Shown here in pieces: positions 36,822 to 47,976 of a stretch of DNA of 64,000 nt (within the stretch, counting starts at the first letter, position 1; the number at the start of each line of letters is the position of its first letter). The position numbers and the translations under genes were made by a program. Under the pieces are notes generated by a model. That model worked only from the letters and a program-made list of their open reading frames with translations. It had not been told where the DNA came from and ran no database searches. This stretch comes from Rhizomucor pusillus (taxonomy: Eukaryota; Mucoromycota; Mucoromycetes; Mucorales; Lichtheimiaceae). The stretch spans positions 62,001 to 126,000 of the forward strand of contig FWWN02000692.1 in the NCBI GenBank assembly GCA_900175165.2. The letters run 5' to 3'.

Positions 36822-37648
36822 GCAGCAGGTCCTGAGCAGCGGCTCCTCTCCCTTGGCATTGCATGTGACCTTACCAGCCAAACCAGCCGCAACAGCGTCG
36901 TCCAGTCCATCGTCTGCTCATAAGGTGTCTAAGCAGCAAGCATCAGTAAGACAACGAAAATCCCGTCTGTCACTGGAAGACAAGGACCAAAAGACCAAGG
37001 AAAGAATTTTACGAAACCGAGCTGCGGCTCAAGAATCAAGAGACAAGAAACGGCGCTACGTCGCCGAGCTCGAGTCTACCAACAAGCAGCTCAAAGAGGA
37101 TAACGAGCGCCTGAGCAAGCGGACCAAGTTGCTTGAAACCGAGAACGAGGGCCTGCAAGTTCAGCTCTTGGCGTTCACAAAACGAGTAGCAGAGCTAGAA
37201 GCACAGTTGCTGGAGCGAACGTGTCAAGGCTTGATGGTGTTTGATGGCTTTTGCGATCCCGCACGGATCGCGAAGAGGAAGCTTCGTGTGTGTGATGTCT
37301 TTGGGGAAGTATTCAGTTCTGGATAAAGTCGGCTCGTTCTGTCCACCACCCAATGGAAAAATAAACCAAGCTCTACATCCAGCAAGCATGAATGAACCCG
37401 GGTTTCCTTTCCCTGCAGCGGAGGCTGTCAATCATCAACCAGGCCAAGACCTTTCCGTTCCACTCTTGCCTTCTCCTTCTCTCTCGCCTTACAATACATC
37501 CTCAGCATCCATGTCATCGACGTCGTCCGAAGACGGGGAACATGTGCCTTTTCAGTTGGATGATCTGTTCTTTGATTGGGACGGCCAGCAGATTGTTTTC
37601 CCTCAATCAACATCATCGTCTCCATCTTCTTCATCCTCCTCCGCATAA
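36778..37648 (+). CDS. HAC1: HAC1/XBP1-type bZIP factor, with a probable 154-base Ire1-type intron (37262-37415)
   Basis: Unfolded-protein-response transcription factor candidate. ATG at 36778 opens a poly-Gln run. The basic region RILRNRAAAQESRDKKRRY resembles Aspergillus HacA, followed by a leucine zipper (LKEDNERLSKRTKLLETENE). Unspliced, this frame stops at 37326. A second frame from 37416 encodes an acidic C-terminus (QLDDLFFDWDGQQ) and stops at 37648. Removing 37262-37415 joins the two exactly (484 + 233 bases = 239 codons). The cleavage points are in loops of two hairpins: CCG/CACG with a 6-7 bp perfect stem, and CTG/CAGC with a weaker stem. The 3' loop equals that of XBP1. An ordinary intron ending CCCTGCAG at 37418 with a weak GT donor is an alternative. 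Whichever holds, the two frames are one gene. Confidence 0.75.
37250..37275 (+). promoter_or_regulatory. Predicted Ire1 5' hairpin, loop CCGCACG
   Basis: GCGATC (37253-37258) pairs perfectly with GATCGC (37266-37271), and outer T/A and T/G pairs extend it. Cleavage after G37261 (CCG/C) would match the known loop rule at positions 1, 3 and 4. The sixth base is C, not the usual G; the C1-G7 pairing would even close the loop to five bases. Imperfect but well placed. Confidence 0.5.
37408..37424 (+). promoter_or_regulatory. Predicted Ire1 3' hairpin, loop CTGCAGC
   Basis: Loop at 37413-37419, the same seven bases as the 3' loop of animal XBP1, with cleavage after G37415. The stem TTTCC/GGAGG has three Watson-Crick and two G-U pairs, so is weak. 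The same bases also resemble an ordinary CAG acceptor after a pyrimidine run. Confidence 0.5.
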
Positions 37649-37888
37649 TTTCCCCGTTTTTTCCTTTCTTTGCATGTACGCTGTAATATTCTTTTTTCTT
37701 GGCAGTTCTCTTCCTCTTTTTTTTTACAATTTGCAAATCACTTCTTTTTTCTTTTGCAAATTTAGTTTCTTTTTAACAATAAATGGATTATCATTATTTT
37801 TGTTCATCGCTTGTTTTAATCGATTGCATTGGCTGAAAAACTTGGTAAAGCAACAACGGCGGTGGGAATGGGGTTGGGGGATGGGTTT

Positions 37889-38806
37889 CTAATCAAACTG
37901 CATGTATCTCACTTCGTTGAAATAAGGATGATTGAGTGCATCCTTTGCAGAAATTCTGAGGTTTGGCTGATACTGGAGCATCCGAGATAACAAGTCAAGG
38001 CCGACGGCGTCTACGTTTGGTAAGATCTGATTGATATGCTGTGGCGGGTAAATCTGCTGCGTGGGCTTGTAGTCTGGCAGATGGGAGACGCCCGGCCAAG
38101 TTTGCTCAGTGGGTGTGCCCATGAGCCTAAAGATCTTTTGCAATTGGTCCTCGTTGGTCGTGCCGGGGAAGAGCGGTCGGCCAGTGTACATTTCCGCCAT
38201 AATGCAGCCGGCCGACCAGATATCGATTGAAGTCGAGTACATGCGGGAACCCAGCAACACGTCCGGTGCTCGGTACCACAGCGTGACCACCTCGTTAGAG
38301 AATGTGTTGACGGGGATACCAAACGCCCGTGCCAAGCCAAAGTCACCCAGTTTCAGTTCGCCACGTTTGGTGATGAGCAGGTTCTGAGGCTTGAGATCGC
38401 GGTGGAGCACCCGATTCTCATGGCAGTACGCTATGCCTTTCAGCAGTTGGAACATGAACGACTTGATTGTGGTGGGATCAAGCGTGCTGTGGCCTGAGCG
38501 CGCCGTCGAGTCCATGTACTTTTTCAGGTCCTGATCCATGTACTCGAAAATCAGGACAAGTTTGCTCTCTGTGTGAATGACATCGAGCAGTTTCACAATG
38601 TTGGGATGTTTGAGTTCTTTCATTAGCGAGATTTCTCGAATTGCTGTGGATGGTGCGCCTTCTTCTGCGTCCAGGTGTATCTCTTTCAACGCGACGAGCT
38701 CGCCGCTTAGGCGGTTCTTGCCCTTGTACACGGTTGCGTACGTGCCTTCACCTAGCTTTTCAAGGCGGGCGTATCTTTGCTCAGGCGTAGGACTGGCTGT
38801 TGACAT
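37889..38806 (-). CDS. PHO85: Cyclin-dependent kinase, Pho85 type
   Basis: Single-exon CDK of 305 residues (Cdk5/Pho85 branch). It has the full catalytic core: [11 protein letters not shown], the cyclin-binding helix [18 protein letters not shown] and [20 protein letters not shown]. The T-loop lacks the activating Thr position of Cdc28 types, as in Pho85. [19 protein letters not shown] and the ending EVRYMQFD follow. With Pho80-type cyclins it relays phosphate and nutrient signals in yeast, presumably similar here. It is divergent from the kinase gene at 39290, with a 483-base shared upstream region. No lesions. Confidence 0.93.
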   Translation of the reverse strand: MSTASPTPEQRYARLEKLGEGTYATVYKGKNRLSGELVALKEIHLDAEEGAPSTAIREISLMKELKHPNIVKLLDVIHTESKLVLIFEYMDQDLKKYMDSTARSGHSTLDPTTIKSFMFQLLKGIAYCHENRVLHRDLKPQNLLITKRGELKLGDFGLARAFGIPVNTFSNEVVTLWYRAPDVLLGSRMYSTSIDIWSAGCIMAEMYTGRPLFPGTTNEDQLQKIFRLMGTPTEQTWPGVSHLPDYKPTQQIYPPQHINQILPNVDAVGLDLLSRMLQYQPNLRISAKDALNHPYFNEVRYMQFD

Positions 38807-39289
38807 GGTGTGTGTGCGTGTGTAATAACTGGTGTATGTGTGTATATGTGGGAGAGTGTGTTATATTATATCGTGTAGTTGTCTGTGTGTGCGTGTGTGT
38901 GCGTGGCGCAGTAAGTGAACGCTCTGGTGTGAGAGAAAAGCGCAAGAAAAAGAAAGAAAAAACTGCAGTTGGTGAGTGGTGTGTATACGTTGACAAGGGA
39001 CAAAGTTGGTTTGCCGTCGTCGTCCCCTTGGAAGTTGAGGCACCCAACAGCAAGCAGCGAGGGAAAGCAAGCTTTCCGTGTGGTAGATAGTCTTTAAATT
39101 CCGATATGTAGCTCGACAAGAAATGTTTTGCTATCGACGCTTCAGGAAAATCCATCCACTTTTTACTTTTTTCTTGAAAAAGGATATTCCCTTTTTCCTT
39201 TTTCTCTTGCGTAGCTTTTGACTATATCTGCTCTCTCTTTTTTTCTCTCTTTCTATCTCCCTTTTTTTTCTCTCTCTCTCTGAAACACA
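38807..39289. promoter_or_regulatory. Divergent promoter region with GT-rich microsatellite and pyrimidine tract
   Basis: Shared by PHO85 (minus) and the MRCK-like kinase (plus). Left part is a degenerate GT repeat (38804-38912). Right part, about 39160-39285, is strongly T/C-rich (on the plus strand), typical of leader/initiator sequence of the kinase gene. Confidence 0.5.
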
Positions 39290-42200
39290 ATGTTGTCGCC
39301 GTTTGCATCAGATCGCACCACTCCGTTTTCGCCTTCCGCCCGCGCTTCTCGGCGAGAAAAACTGGCGCAGGTGGTCATGGCCAACCCTGACCTCTTATTG
39401 GATTGCTTGGTTGCTGTGTATCAAGAATGCTCCTCATCTAACGGTGCTGGTGGTGGTAATGATAAGAAACACCAATCATCATCGTCGTTTCTGCAGCAGT
39501 GTAAATACAATGGGAAGAAATAAGAAAAAACTCTAAAACCGACACTTCTTGAATGTTTATGCAGACGGTCAGGTGTGCCGCAGCGCTATGCAGTCAAGGA
39601 TCAATAAGAACGATTTTGAAATCATTCGCCCACTTGCAAAGGGTCAGTTTGCAACTGTAAGTTCGCGACGTCTATCCGCCTGTGTGTAGATACCTTTTTC
39701 AAATCAATTGGCGCTGTTAGGTTTCTGTCGTGCGCAGCAAATTGGATAATCAGGTTTACGCCATGAAAACAATGATTAAAGACTATGTATTGGATCAGCG
39801 CGAGGTAACTATGTCCTTTTTACCAGCAAGTGAGCACTCGTTATTAAACAACAGTCTCTTCCTATACTCGAATGTATATATGTAGCGAGCTTTTTTGATG
39901 GAAGAGCGGACAGTGCTAGCCGAGGGTGGCAGCAAGGAATGGATGCCTTATTTGTACGCCGCGTTCCAGGACGAGGAGCATCTATATTTGGTGATGGAGT
40001 ATGTAAGCGGCGGCGATCTTTTTAGCATTCTGGACAGAAAAGAAAACCTAGTTTTGAACGAAGACGAAGCTCGATTTTACATTGCCGAGACGATCCTGGC
40101 CGTCGACAGTTTACACCGGCTGGGCTACGTGCATCGAGACATTAAACCGCAAAATATCCTCATTGATGCGTCCGGGCACGTTAAACTCGGCGATTTTGGG
40201 TCCTGCATTCGGATCGACCAGTGTGCTAACGTGCCGCCCACCGCCGCCGTTGGCACTTGCGATTACGTATCACCAGAAGTGCTGCAAGCCCAGGAAGGTA
40301 CCGTCACGTACGGCGTCGAGGTCGACTGGTGGTCCATCGGCATCGTTCTTTATGAGATGCTCCAAGAAATACCGCCCTTTTACAGCGACGAGAGCGAAAA
40401 TGCAACCTATTTAAATATCCTTTTTCACGAGGTAGTAAAAAATTTACCACAGGACGTGACATCAACCGGTGGTTTTTTGCTGAAGCAGATATCTTTACAG
40501 AAAAAACTCACATTCAACGATGCGTATCCGATATCTGATGAATGCAAGGATCTTATTCGCAAGTAAATTTTACAGTTCGATGCTTAAATGGAAACAGGAG
40601 TTCAAGAAAAAAGAAACAACTAACTATCTCCCTCTCTTTCTCTCTGCTTTAGGCTGCTTTGCAAGCGAGAGCATCGACTCGGCAAAAATGGGGTGCACGA
40701 AATCATGAATCACCCATTTTTCAGAGGCATCGATTGGCAAAATATACGAAAATGTAAAACGACCGTGAATGGGTTGGAGCACTCGTGCACTTTCACTAAC
40801 CGTCCTGTCATCCCACCACTTTATACAGCACAACCTCCCTTTCTACCAATCCTGACGTCGCCGGACGATACATCCAACTTCTCTGTTCCAGAAGTAGAGG
40901 AGACTCAGCTCGTAGGCAGCGAGGGAAAGAGTTCACCATTAAAGGATCACTTTGCGTTTGTCGGATATAGTTATTACCAAGACCCAATTTCTCCAACGGC
41001 AACGTCGGCGAGTCGAGACGACCCGCAACAACAACAGGAATTAGAACATGTACGGAAAGAGTACGAGAGTCAACTGCTAGAGTTACGGCGAGAGCGCGAG
41101 ACGCTCGAGCGTGACTACAAGGAACAATTATCGCAACTGCGACAGGAGCTGGATGTGATCAATAAGAAGAACAGCAACCACAACAGCAAGACCGAAGAGC
41201 TGGAACGTCAGTTATCGCAGCTGCGCATTGATCTGCGGCGCCAATACGAGCTTGATCTGGCAACTCTCAAAGACAAAGAGCAGGAGCGGATGGATGCGCT
41301 GGAGCGCCAACACATGCAGCATTTCGAAACCTTGGAGCAAGAAATGGAGACTCTGCGTGCAAAGAATACAGAATTCTCAAATGAGTGCGAGGAATTGAGG
41401 CGGGAGCACAGCGAGCAGCGCGAGAAATCTGTTGCACGGCTTAGCGAGCTGAATCGCTATCTCAATGACTTGCTTCTGGAGAGCTCAGAGCTGCAGGTAG
41501 CACACAGCCAGCAACTGCAACAGCTCAAACAAGAACTCGAAGAAAAGAACAGAGCGCTCGAAAAGGCGGGCCTCGATACAGAGGGCAAGGTAGCGGAAGC
41601 CGCTGCTGCGTACAGGACAAAATACAAAGCATTGGAACACGAGTATCTCGAATCTAAGAAGCAGTTGGAGCAGCAGGCAGAGGCGATGCAAAGTCTGCAC
41701 ACTCAGATCAAGGAATTAGCAGTAGAGCTGGAGCGTTTAAAGAGCGAAAACCACGAGCTGCGGGAACAAGTGTGCGCGAAAGAGGAGTTTGCCAAGAATT
41801 TGACATCTGAACTCCAAGAACTTACAACGACGAACAAGAACAGTAGTAATAACAGAAAACAAAAAATCAAAGCATTGCCGCCCTTGCCGGCCTTAACGTC
41901 ACCACCGCTGCTGCAACCTCCTGCTGCTCCTGACCCTGATCACAGCGCACCACCGGTACCTGCACCGTCAACGAGTGACCACGGAAGCCCAGGGAGCACC
42001 CCGAGATTACCAGCGACTCGCAAATTTGAAGGCGTTCAGCTTCTGCAGGAGACGATAGTGCGAATGGCGCATGGATGCTCTGAGGAACCCAACAAGCCAG
42101 GAGACTTTGCTGCGTACGAGATCAAGCTGAATAATTCTGTATTCTCTATCCACGAGCCAGGCAACCAAACACCTTATTTATCTTTTGATCTACGGTAAAT

Positions 42201-43302
42201 TTTACATGCTTGCTTGTATGCTGCCTACGTCACTAACAGTCCTTTCTTCCCTTTCCCCTTTCTTTTGATCTCCTGTAGGACATTTCTTGTGCTCTTGCAG
42301 ACGCCTATGCAGTCAGACTTTGCAGGCAAGCTAAACATTGATTGCATGCTCTCACTGCGTTTTGCGCCATCAACGCGTACCAATGCATTGTCGAATGAGG
42401 CAAGTTTTTGCTAGCACCTGTCAGCTGTATATATAGATGTACTGATGCAAACATTTTTCTTTAAAAAAAATAACTTGACAGCCGGCTGATACATCACCGC
42501 CAACGTCGTTCTTATCAAAGGATAGCCAAGAGCGCCTCGCAAAAATCGACAAGCAGCTAGTTCTGGAGCGCAAGTACGTGCAAGGCGCTCAAAAGACGCT
42601 GGAAGCTAGGCGGCGACTGTTGGAATCTGGAGGTGCAACGACGACATCCAGGCAGCAGCAACGGGAGATCCAGGCTGAGTTGGAACGCGCACTGGCCACT
42701 GCGCAGCACAAGGTGCAGCAGCTGCTCCAAGAACGATCCAAACTTGTCCAGGCAGGTGTCCTCATGCAGCTGATATATTCGGACATAAACTCATATTCTT
42801 TCAGATACCCGGCAACGGCCACCCTCATCGTCATTACCAGCAGTACGGCAGCAGCAGCAGTGGCAGTGCAGCGAAGAACCACGTGTTCCAAGATACCCTA
42901 CTCAAGGATGCACAGCGATGCTGTTATTGCCATGACGCCTTCTGGGGCATGCGGGCTCAAGTATGCTCAGGTAAAAAAAAAAATTAAAGAAATAAGATAA
43001 GCAGCAAATGGTCGCATTATCCAACACATTGATTTTATGTAGACTGCCACTATCAATGCCACAAACAGTGCCAGGATGCTGTCGATTTGAACTGCCAAGA
43101 CTACCGACGGCTCATGCGATCACAGCCTTACCATCTGTATTTCCACACCCAGGCTGAGCGGGCAAAGTGGTTGCGATGGATATCGCGCGCATCATTTTTC
43201 CAAAAGCAACGCAGTCATCGAGGCGGCGGCGGCGTTGGTGGTGGTGGTGGTGCAGGATCAGACATTGTTCGCGTTCAGAAAAGTCAAATGCCTGCTTTCT
43301 GA
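39290..43302 (+). CDS. DMPK/MRCK-family Ser/Thr kinase with coiled coil and C1 domain
   Basis: Likely Rho/Cdc42-linked cytoskeletal kinase, about 1140 residues over nine exons (introns at 39501, 39657, 39805, 40563, 42195, 42400, about 42752, 42971). Kinase domain: atypical Gly loop LAKGQFATVSVV, YAMKTM Lys, YVHRDIKPQNILI, KLGDFGSCIRI and GTCDYVSPEVL. A C-terminal AGC tail comes next (HPFFRGIDW). Then a long coiled coil (about 41040-41830), then a segment like the start of a PH region (YLSFDLR). A C1 zinc domain follows with complete spacing: HVFQDTLLKDAQR, CCYC, CSDCHYQCHKQC, DLNC. A short PH-like end (HLYFHTQAERAKWLRWISRA) closes it. No CNH domain is seen, so it is shorter than MRCK. The donor at 42400 is GC (GCAAGT), not GT. 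Confidence 0.88.
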
Positions 43303-43545
43303 AAAGAACTGCGGATATATATAAAAACCAGAGGGAAAAAGAAAACCAAGAATGTAAATACTGAATATATTGACCCCAGGAAACTCTCAAGTTAAAAACT
43401 TTGTAATAGAATCTAGTGCTTTGTGAGCGAGCGCTTGCGTACGTGATAGAGTGCATGTTTAGAAGAGCGTAAAAAAGAGAGAGAAAGAGAGCGAGAGAGA
43501 AGGAGAAAGAGGGACAAGGAAGGAGACTGGTTAAGTATGTGTGGT

Positions 43546-43767
43546 TTATCTCCTATCGGCCATCATCATTTTTTCCCTCACGGCGACAATGTTTTGCTTG
43601 ATCCAGAGATCCTTTTCACGCAATTCCTGCTCTTCTCTCTTCAATCGGGCGATTTCTTCACGCAGCTGCTGCTCCTTGTTTGCTAGAGTAGTGTTGGATG
43701 TCTCGCGGCGGTGACCGATATCCGAGGAGGCTGTGTCGTAAACGTTTCCGTTTGGTGAAGGCGACAT
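43546..43767 (-). CDS. Small coiled-coil protein, 73 residues, unknown
   Basis: Polar start (MSPSPNGNVYDTASSDIG) then a heptad-rich charged helix (KEQQLREEIARLKREEQELR) and a short tail (VREKMMMADRR). No recognised family. The strong coiled-coil pattern and a tidy single open frame argue for a real gene, but the length is short and no promoter element was verified. It is convergent with the kinase gene (43302), 243 bases away. Confidence 0.5.
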   Translation of the reverse strand: MSPSPNGNVYDTASSDIGHRRETSNTTLANKEQQLREEIARLKREEQELREKDLWIKQNIVAVREKMMMADRR

Positions 43768-44577
43768 TGCAGTGTTGTATGTGTGAGAGCGAGGGAGAGG
43801 AAGAAAGAAAGAAAAAAGAAAAAGATAGAGACGACAGCCCTGAAATAATCGTGTGTATTAGCATATTTATAGATGCTCTCCCTCCTCATCATCATCATTC
43901 CTGCTGCTACATAAAGTAAAAGTCCCCAATGACGCGGATTTCACAGCTCTCCGCGTGGTCTCCTGATCTCTCTCTTTCTCTTATTCTCAGTTTTTTGCTG
44001 TTGGGGATAGGAGGGGCGGGGGTCAGGGAGCACTGAAGATCGTCATCGCCTCCTTCCTTGTTGGCAGGGCCGTCTCTTTTTTCTCTTTTTCCTTTTTCTC
44101 GTTTGACGTTTTCTGCAAAACGCTACACCATTTTTGGTATCGTGCAGAAATTCTCCTCCTCCTCCGCCAATTGCAGCAACGCGTTCCGCTTTGGATGTTT
44201 CTTACGCATCTTATGAATCATAGATATGCCCAGTCTATATATCCTAATTGAATTGTTCTCGGATATTTACATTAGAATTAAGAAAGGAAGAGGAGGCAGC
44301 ATATCGTAATTACTGCGTGCAATTAATACCGATCGTCATTGAGTTACTTGCATTATCTCAGCAGAAAAAAAAGTGTTAGAAGTCGTCGATGATTCCACGT
44401 CTTTAGATGATTATATTTTGTAAATAGCCCTGTTATTGTCTCGAAAACTCACTCTGCCATGTAGTACGTCTTATGCTATATCCTCCGAAGCTGATCTCTG
44501 GCGGCGGCGGCGGTGGGTGGCTGCTGACCCGAATTTCTTTGCTTGTGTCCTTTCCTGCATAAAAACTTTGGCCCGCA
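43768..44577. other. Intergenic, about 0.8 kb
   Basis: Between the small coiled-coil gene and POP7, which are divergent. Pyrimidine-rich on the plus strand near 43950-44160; no gene seen. Confidence 0.5.
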
Positions 44578-45225
44578 ATGAAAGACCAAGAAAAAAAGAG
44601 GACGATCAGGACAGGTAGATACATCACACCCAGGATTCACATTTCGCAAACTGATGCGTTGTAGACGTCAAGATCCACAAACGCACGCCGCAGCGGCCAG
44701 CATCGCGCCCGAGCGACATTTACATTTCCTCAAAGTCAAAAACGAACGTCGTCGTCAAACGAGTACGGCAACTCATGGTTAATGAACAGTACGCGCACAT
44801 ATATATTATCTGTAAAGGCAGCAAATGAGGAATGGGTTAGGCTGAGAAAAAAAAAATATATATATAGTTACTCGTCCGTCACGCTGCACGGTATGGGCGC
44901 AACCGTGTCCAAGGCGATATCCATCGCCCAAGCAATACAGAGCGCACTCCACGACCAAGTATCGTTGAAACCTGTCACCGGCACTGTTAAGCTCATCGAT
45001 GATGTCATACCCGAAAATATGGTATTGGACTGCTAGAATAGCTAGGTTTGACTTTGTATTTTATCTAAACGATCTCTTCGAAAATGCTGCTAGGATGAAG
45101 ATCTAGACACGCAAACCAGAATGAACTCTGCAATCCATATAACGCTCATTCCAAAAAAGGGACTAGCAGAGTTACAACAACGTGTAGCGCCCATCACTCA
45201 AAAACCATCACGGAATAGGAAATGA
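44578..45225 (+). CDS. POP7: RNase P/MRP subunit Rpp20/Pop7 (Alba-like)
   Basis: Protein subunit of RNase P and RNase MRP that pairs with Pop6/Rpp25 to bind the RNA. The gene is in four exons: 44578-44614, 44665-44788, 44868-45021 and 45094-45225, giving 148 residues. It was recovered by splicing rather than from a long open frame: MKDQEKKRTIRT, then RPSDIYISSKSKTNVVVKRV, then SSVTLHGMGATVSKAISIAQ, then DEDLDTQTRMNSAIHITLIP. The IYI..K, LHG.G..+.+AI.IA and NSAIHI stretches are the Alba-fold landmarks, matching human Rpp20 in position. Lengths add up in frame at every junction. Convergent with the PAXBP1-like gene. Confidence 0.85.
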
Positions 45226-45310
45226 CGATAGTGTAAAGAATCCTTCCCTAAGGGAAAGAACAGAAAATTGATTTATATGTACATATTTTACCAAAACGAT
45301 ATGTTTTTAT

Positions 45311-47836
45311 CTATTTGAGCCGCGATGCTAGCTGCAATGCCTCGCGTTGCAGTTCGGCGTCAGATGGGTTTGTGGTCGGTTGTAATATCGGTGCAATGAT
45401 GCGGTTAATGATTGTATCTGCGAGAGACTCGAGAGCTTCAGATGGTAACTGGCGCTTCCAAATTTGAAGTGTCTTTAAATATTTGCATTGGCGCCAGAAG
45501 AAGCGGTGCTTTGATTCTACGCTGTGCTCTCCCGGATGCAATATAATGGTATCCATTAGGTCAGCGTACGGCTTGATCTGCTTGTCGATGGCTATCTCGA
45601 TTGCTGCGAGCAGATCTTGGTAAGCGCGCTCGTGCTTTTCAACATAGTATGAAATTTCCTCCACCAGCTTTTCCAAATTTCGCATCTCCCGCATCGATGC
45701 CGCGTTTAACGTATCCAGCATACTCTTTAGCCGCTTGATAACAGCCTTTTCGACCGCCTTGCCCAGCAACTCAGTGTTGGCATCCTCTTCCATATCTTCC
45801 TGGTCCTCTACAACACCGTACTCGGACAATATTCTGTGCCATTTCCAGTCGTGAAAATCGATCGGCTCTGACATTGGATCCCACGACACGAGTTCGCATC
45901 GTATGTAGAATTCAAACGCTGCTGGTAAACTAAGCGCTCCGAATGCTTTGGTGTAATCGTCTTTGAATTGTGTTTTCCATGCCTCAAATTTGCTCTTGAC
46001 TACTTCCAAGTCGCTGAACTCGCTGCCGACATCTTCCAGCATATCGTCGATCCGTTTATCTTGGATCTCTTGCAATCGACTGTCTCGCTGTGCCTCCCAG
46101 TCTGCGCCCATATCATCATCGGACCAGTAGCCTTGGGCCTGCAGGGCTTCAGGACCTGCACCCAATTCACTGATATCTTGTCGCACTGCTAGTCGCTGCC
46201 GCCGCTCAATTTGTCGTCGTTGCCGTACACTCTCGTCTTTGTCGTCAACAGCGTCTTCAGGCACATATGCAAAATGTCTCAAGTCATCCAAATCATCTTG
46301 CCAGCGTCGTTGCCTGACCACCTGATGCTTCGTGGAAATAATTTCGTGCGCCTCTTTTTCCAGTGACTCGAGTATAGGAAACTAGTAGATTTAGAATTAA
46401 ATCAATGATCTTTTGCTACTGCATGCACCATTTACCTTGGCATCAAGGAATTCCCCCAAATCATTAACATAATTTGCCAGTGGTTGGAAATAATCGAATC
46501 GGTTGCTCTCGTGTTGAATCTCCTTGTCCAAATCCTGCTCAGTGCCTTGAAGTTTTGCGATACCTTGTTGCTTTTGCTCAATTTGCGATTGAAATTCTTT
46601 CAGCGTCTGTTCCAAACCGTCGCAAACAAGGTCCAGGCCCTTGAGGGTATCTGCAAGGTTAGGAACAGCCGTTTGATCGGGAACAATTGCAGGCTTATAT
46701 CCAGGTGGAGGCGTGTATGGGTCTCGCTCTTTTTGTCTGACAGGCTTCACGCCTCCGTGTCGTATTAAATCTTCCTCCCAGCGTTCCAAATCTTCGCTCC
46801 GTTCTTCATCTTCATCCTGCGCTTCTTCGATCATTTCGCGAACTCCTTCCAGCCGCTCGCGTTCCATCTTTTTGGCTGTTTTCTTATCAAGTGTGATGCG
46901 CTCTCCAACATATTGCTCGAATTCTACAATCATGTCAGTTGTAACAGGAAATAATATGTGACATTTTTCTCAACCTGCCTGCTTCTCCGTCATCCCCTAT
47001 CTCATCTTCTTCGCGTACCAAACGTGAATGTTCTTTTGACTATCGCCGTGTCAGATAACCTTTTTGCATGAACGTGAGTAACGAGAAACTTACATCATCC
47101 AATGCAATAAAACCCTCCTCTTCTTCATCGTGTATTATTCCCTTTCGAGCCTGCTCGCGCTTCTTTTTCGCAGCGTGGATAGCATGGGCATTTGGAATGC
47201 TCATTTCTGACATATCGGCCTTCATGAGACTGGGGAACTTTTCCGCTAAAAGCGCATCATCGTTGTCGTCGTCGTTGCCTGATTTGGCTGCTTTTTTCAA
47301 TACATCCGGCATGCTCGGCGTGCTCTGTCGAAGAGACTCTAGATATTCGCTGGTATACGATGCACTTGACTGTGACTCATTCCCGGTCTCCGTTGCTGAT
47401 CTACCATTTGATCAGAAAGGGGCGGTTTTCCTTTATCACATCCAAGAATTTCCTTACTTACCCTGGTAGTTTCAACTTGCGCCCTGATGACATGCGCAAG
47501 CTGGCAGTGCTCTTTTTCACCTTGAACTCTTCAACGTCTCCCTCTTCCTAAAGATATAAAGTCAATAAATATACATGCAAATGACGCATTTCATATTACC
47601 TCGTCTGCAAAGCTGAGACCGAGCGATCTCTGCTGTTGATTGTTCTTCTTTTTCCTTGCAACTTTGATGATCGTCTGTGATACCACAGTTTCTAGATCGC
47701 GCGCATCGTGAGCATAATGTCAAGAACAGAGCAAGCTGCAACCAAACGCACCTTCGGCGGGATTCTCTTCTTCTACATCGTCGGTTTCGATTTTCCGGCG
47801 AATATTCTTGGCCGCGCGATTCGACTTTTTAAACAT
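45311..47836 (-). CDS. PAXBP1/GCFC-like splicing-linked protein (GC-rich sequence DNA-binding factor family)
   Basis: Member of the GCFC family, implicated in intron-lariat spliceosome disassembly. Start at 47836: MFKKSNRAAKNIRRKIETDD, acid-rich. Middle exons have IIHDEEEEGFIALDD, EFEQYVGERITLDKKTAKKM and a coiled coil (EFQSQIEQKQQGIAKLQGTE). C-terminal GCFC domain: SWDPMSEPIDFHDWKWHRIL, VEKHERAYQDLLAAIEIAID, then RFFWRQCKYLKTLQIWKRQL, ending at 45311. Introns at about 46385-46430, 46930-47040, 47085, 47405-47460 and others. The family's common acidic N-terminus and C-terminal helical domain are both present. Precise introns in the N-terminal half were not all settled. Confidence 0.85.
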
Positions 47837-47976
47837 TGCTGTTACAAAAAGGGAAAAGAGAGAGAGAGACGAGTTATGCGCTGCGGGAGAGTGGGAAGAT
47901 CTCCTCCGCTGGAATTTCGGCTTTTCTCAGCCACTACCTGCTGGCCCTGTCAAATCTAAAGTTTCCAACAACCAAC
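47837..47976. promoter_or_regulatory. Short bidirectional promoter
   Basis: Only 140 bases separate the start codons of the divergent PAXBP1-like gene (47836) and the mL45 gene (47977), so they must share one control region. No TATA box seen. Confidence 0.55.

Noticed and set aside
37286..37418. Ordinary spliceosomal intron as the sole explanation of the bZIP frame change
   Set aside because: Possible (GTGTGT donor with CCCTGCAG acceptor keeps frame), but donor is weak and the hairpins match Ire1 loops; kept as an alternative, not the main call.
39236..39285. T/C-rich run as a functional repeat
   Set aside because: Such pyrimidine leaders are common just before fungal starts; no evidence of more.
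41457..41702. Cys-rich minus-strand frame in the kinase coiled coil
   Set aside because: Complement of Glu/Gln/Leu-rich coding; no metal-binding pattern.
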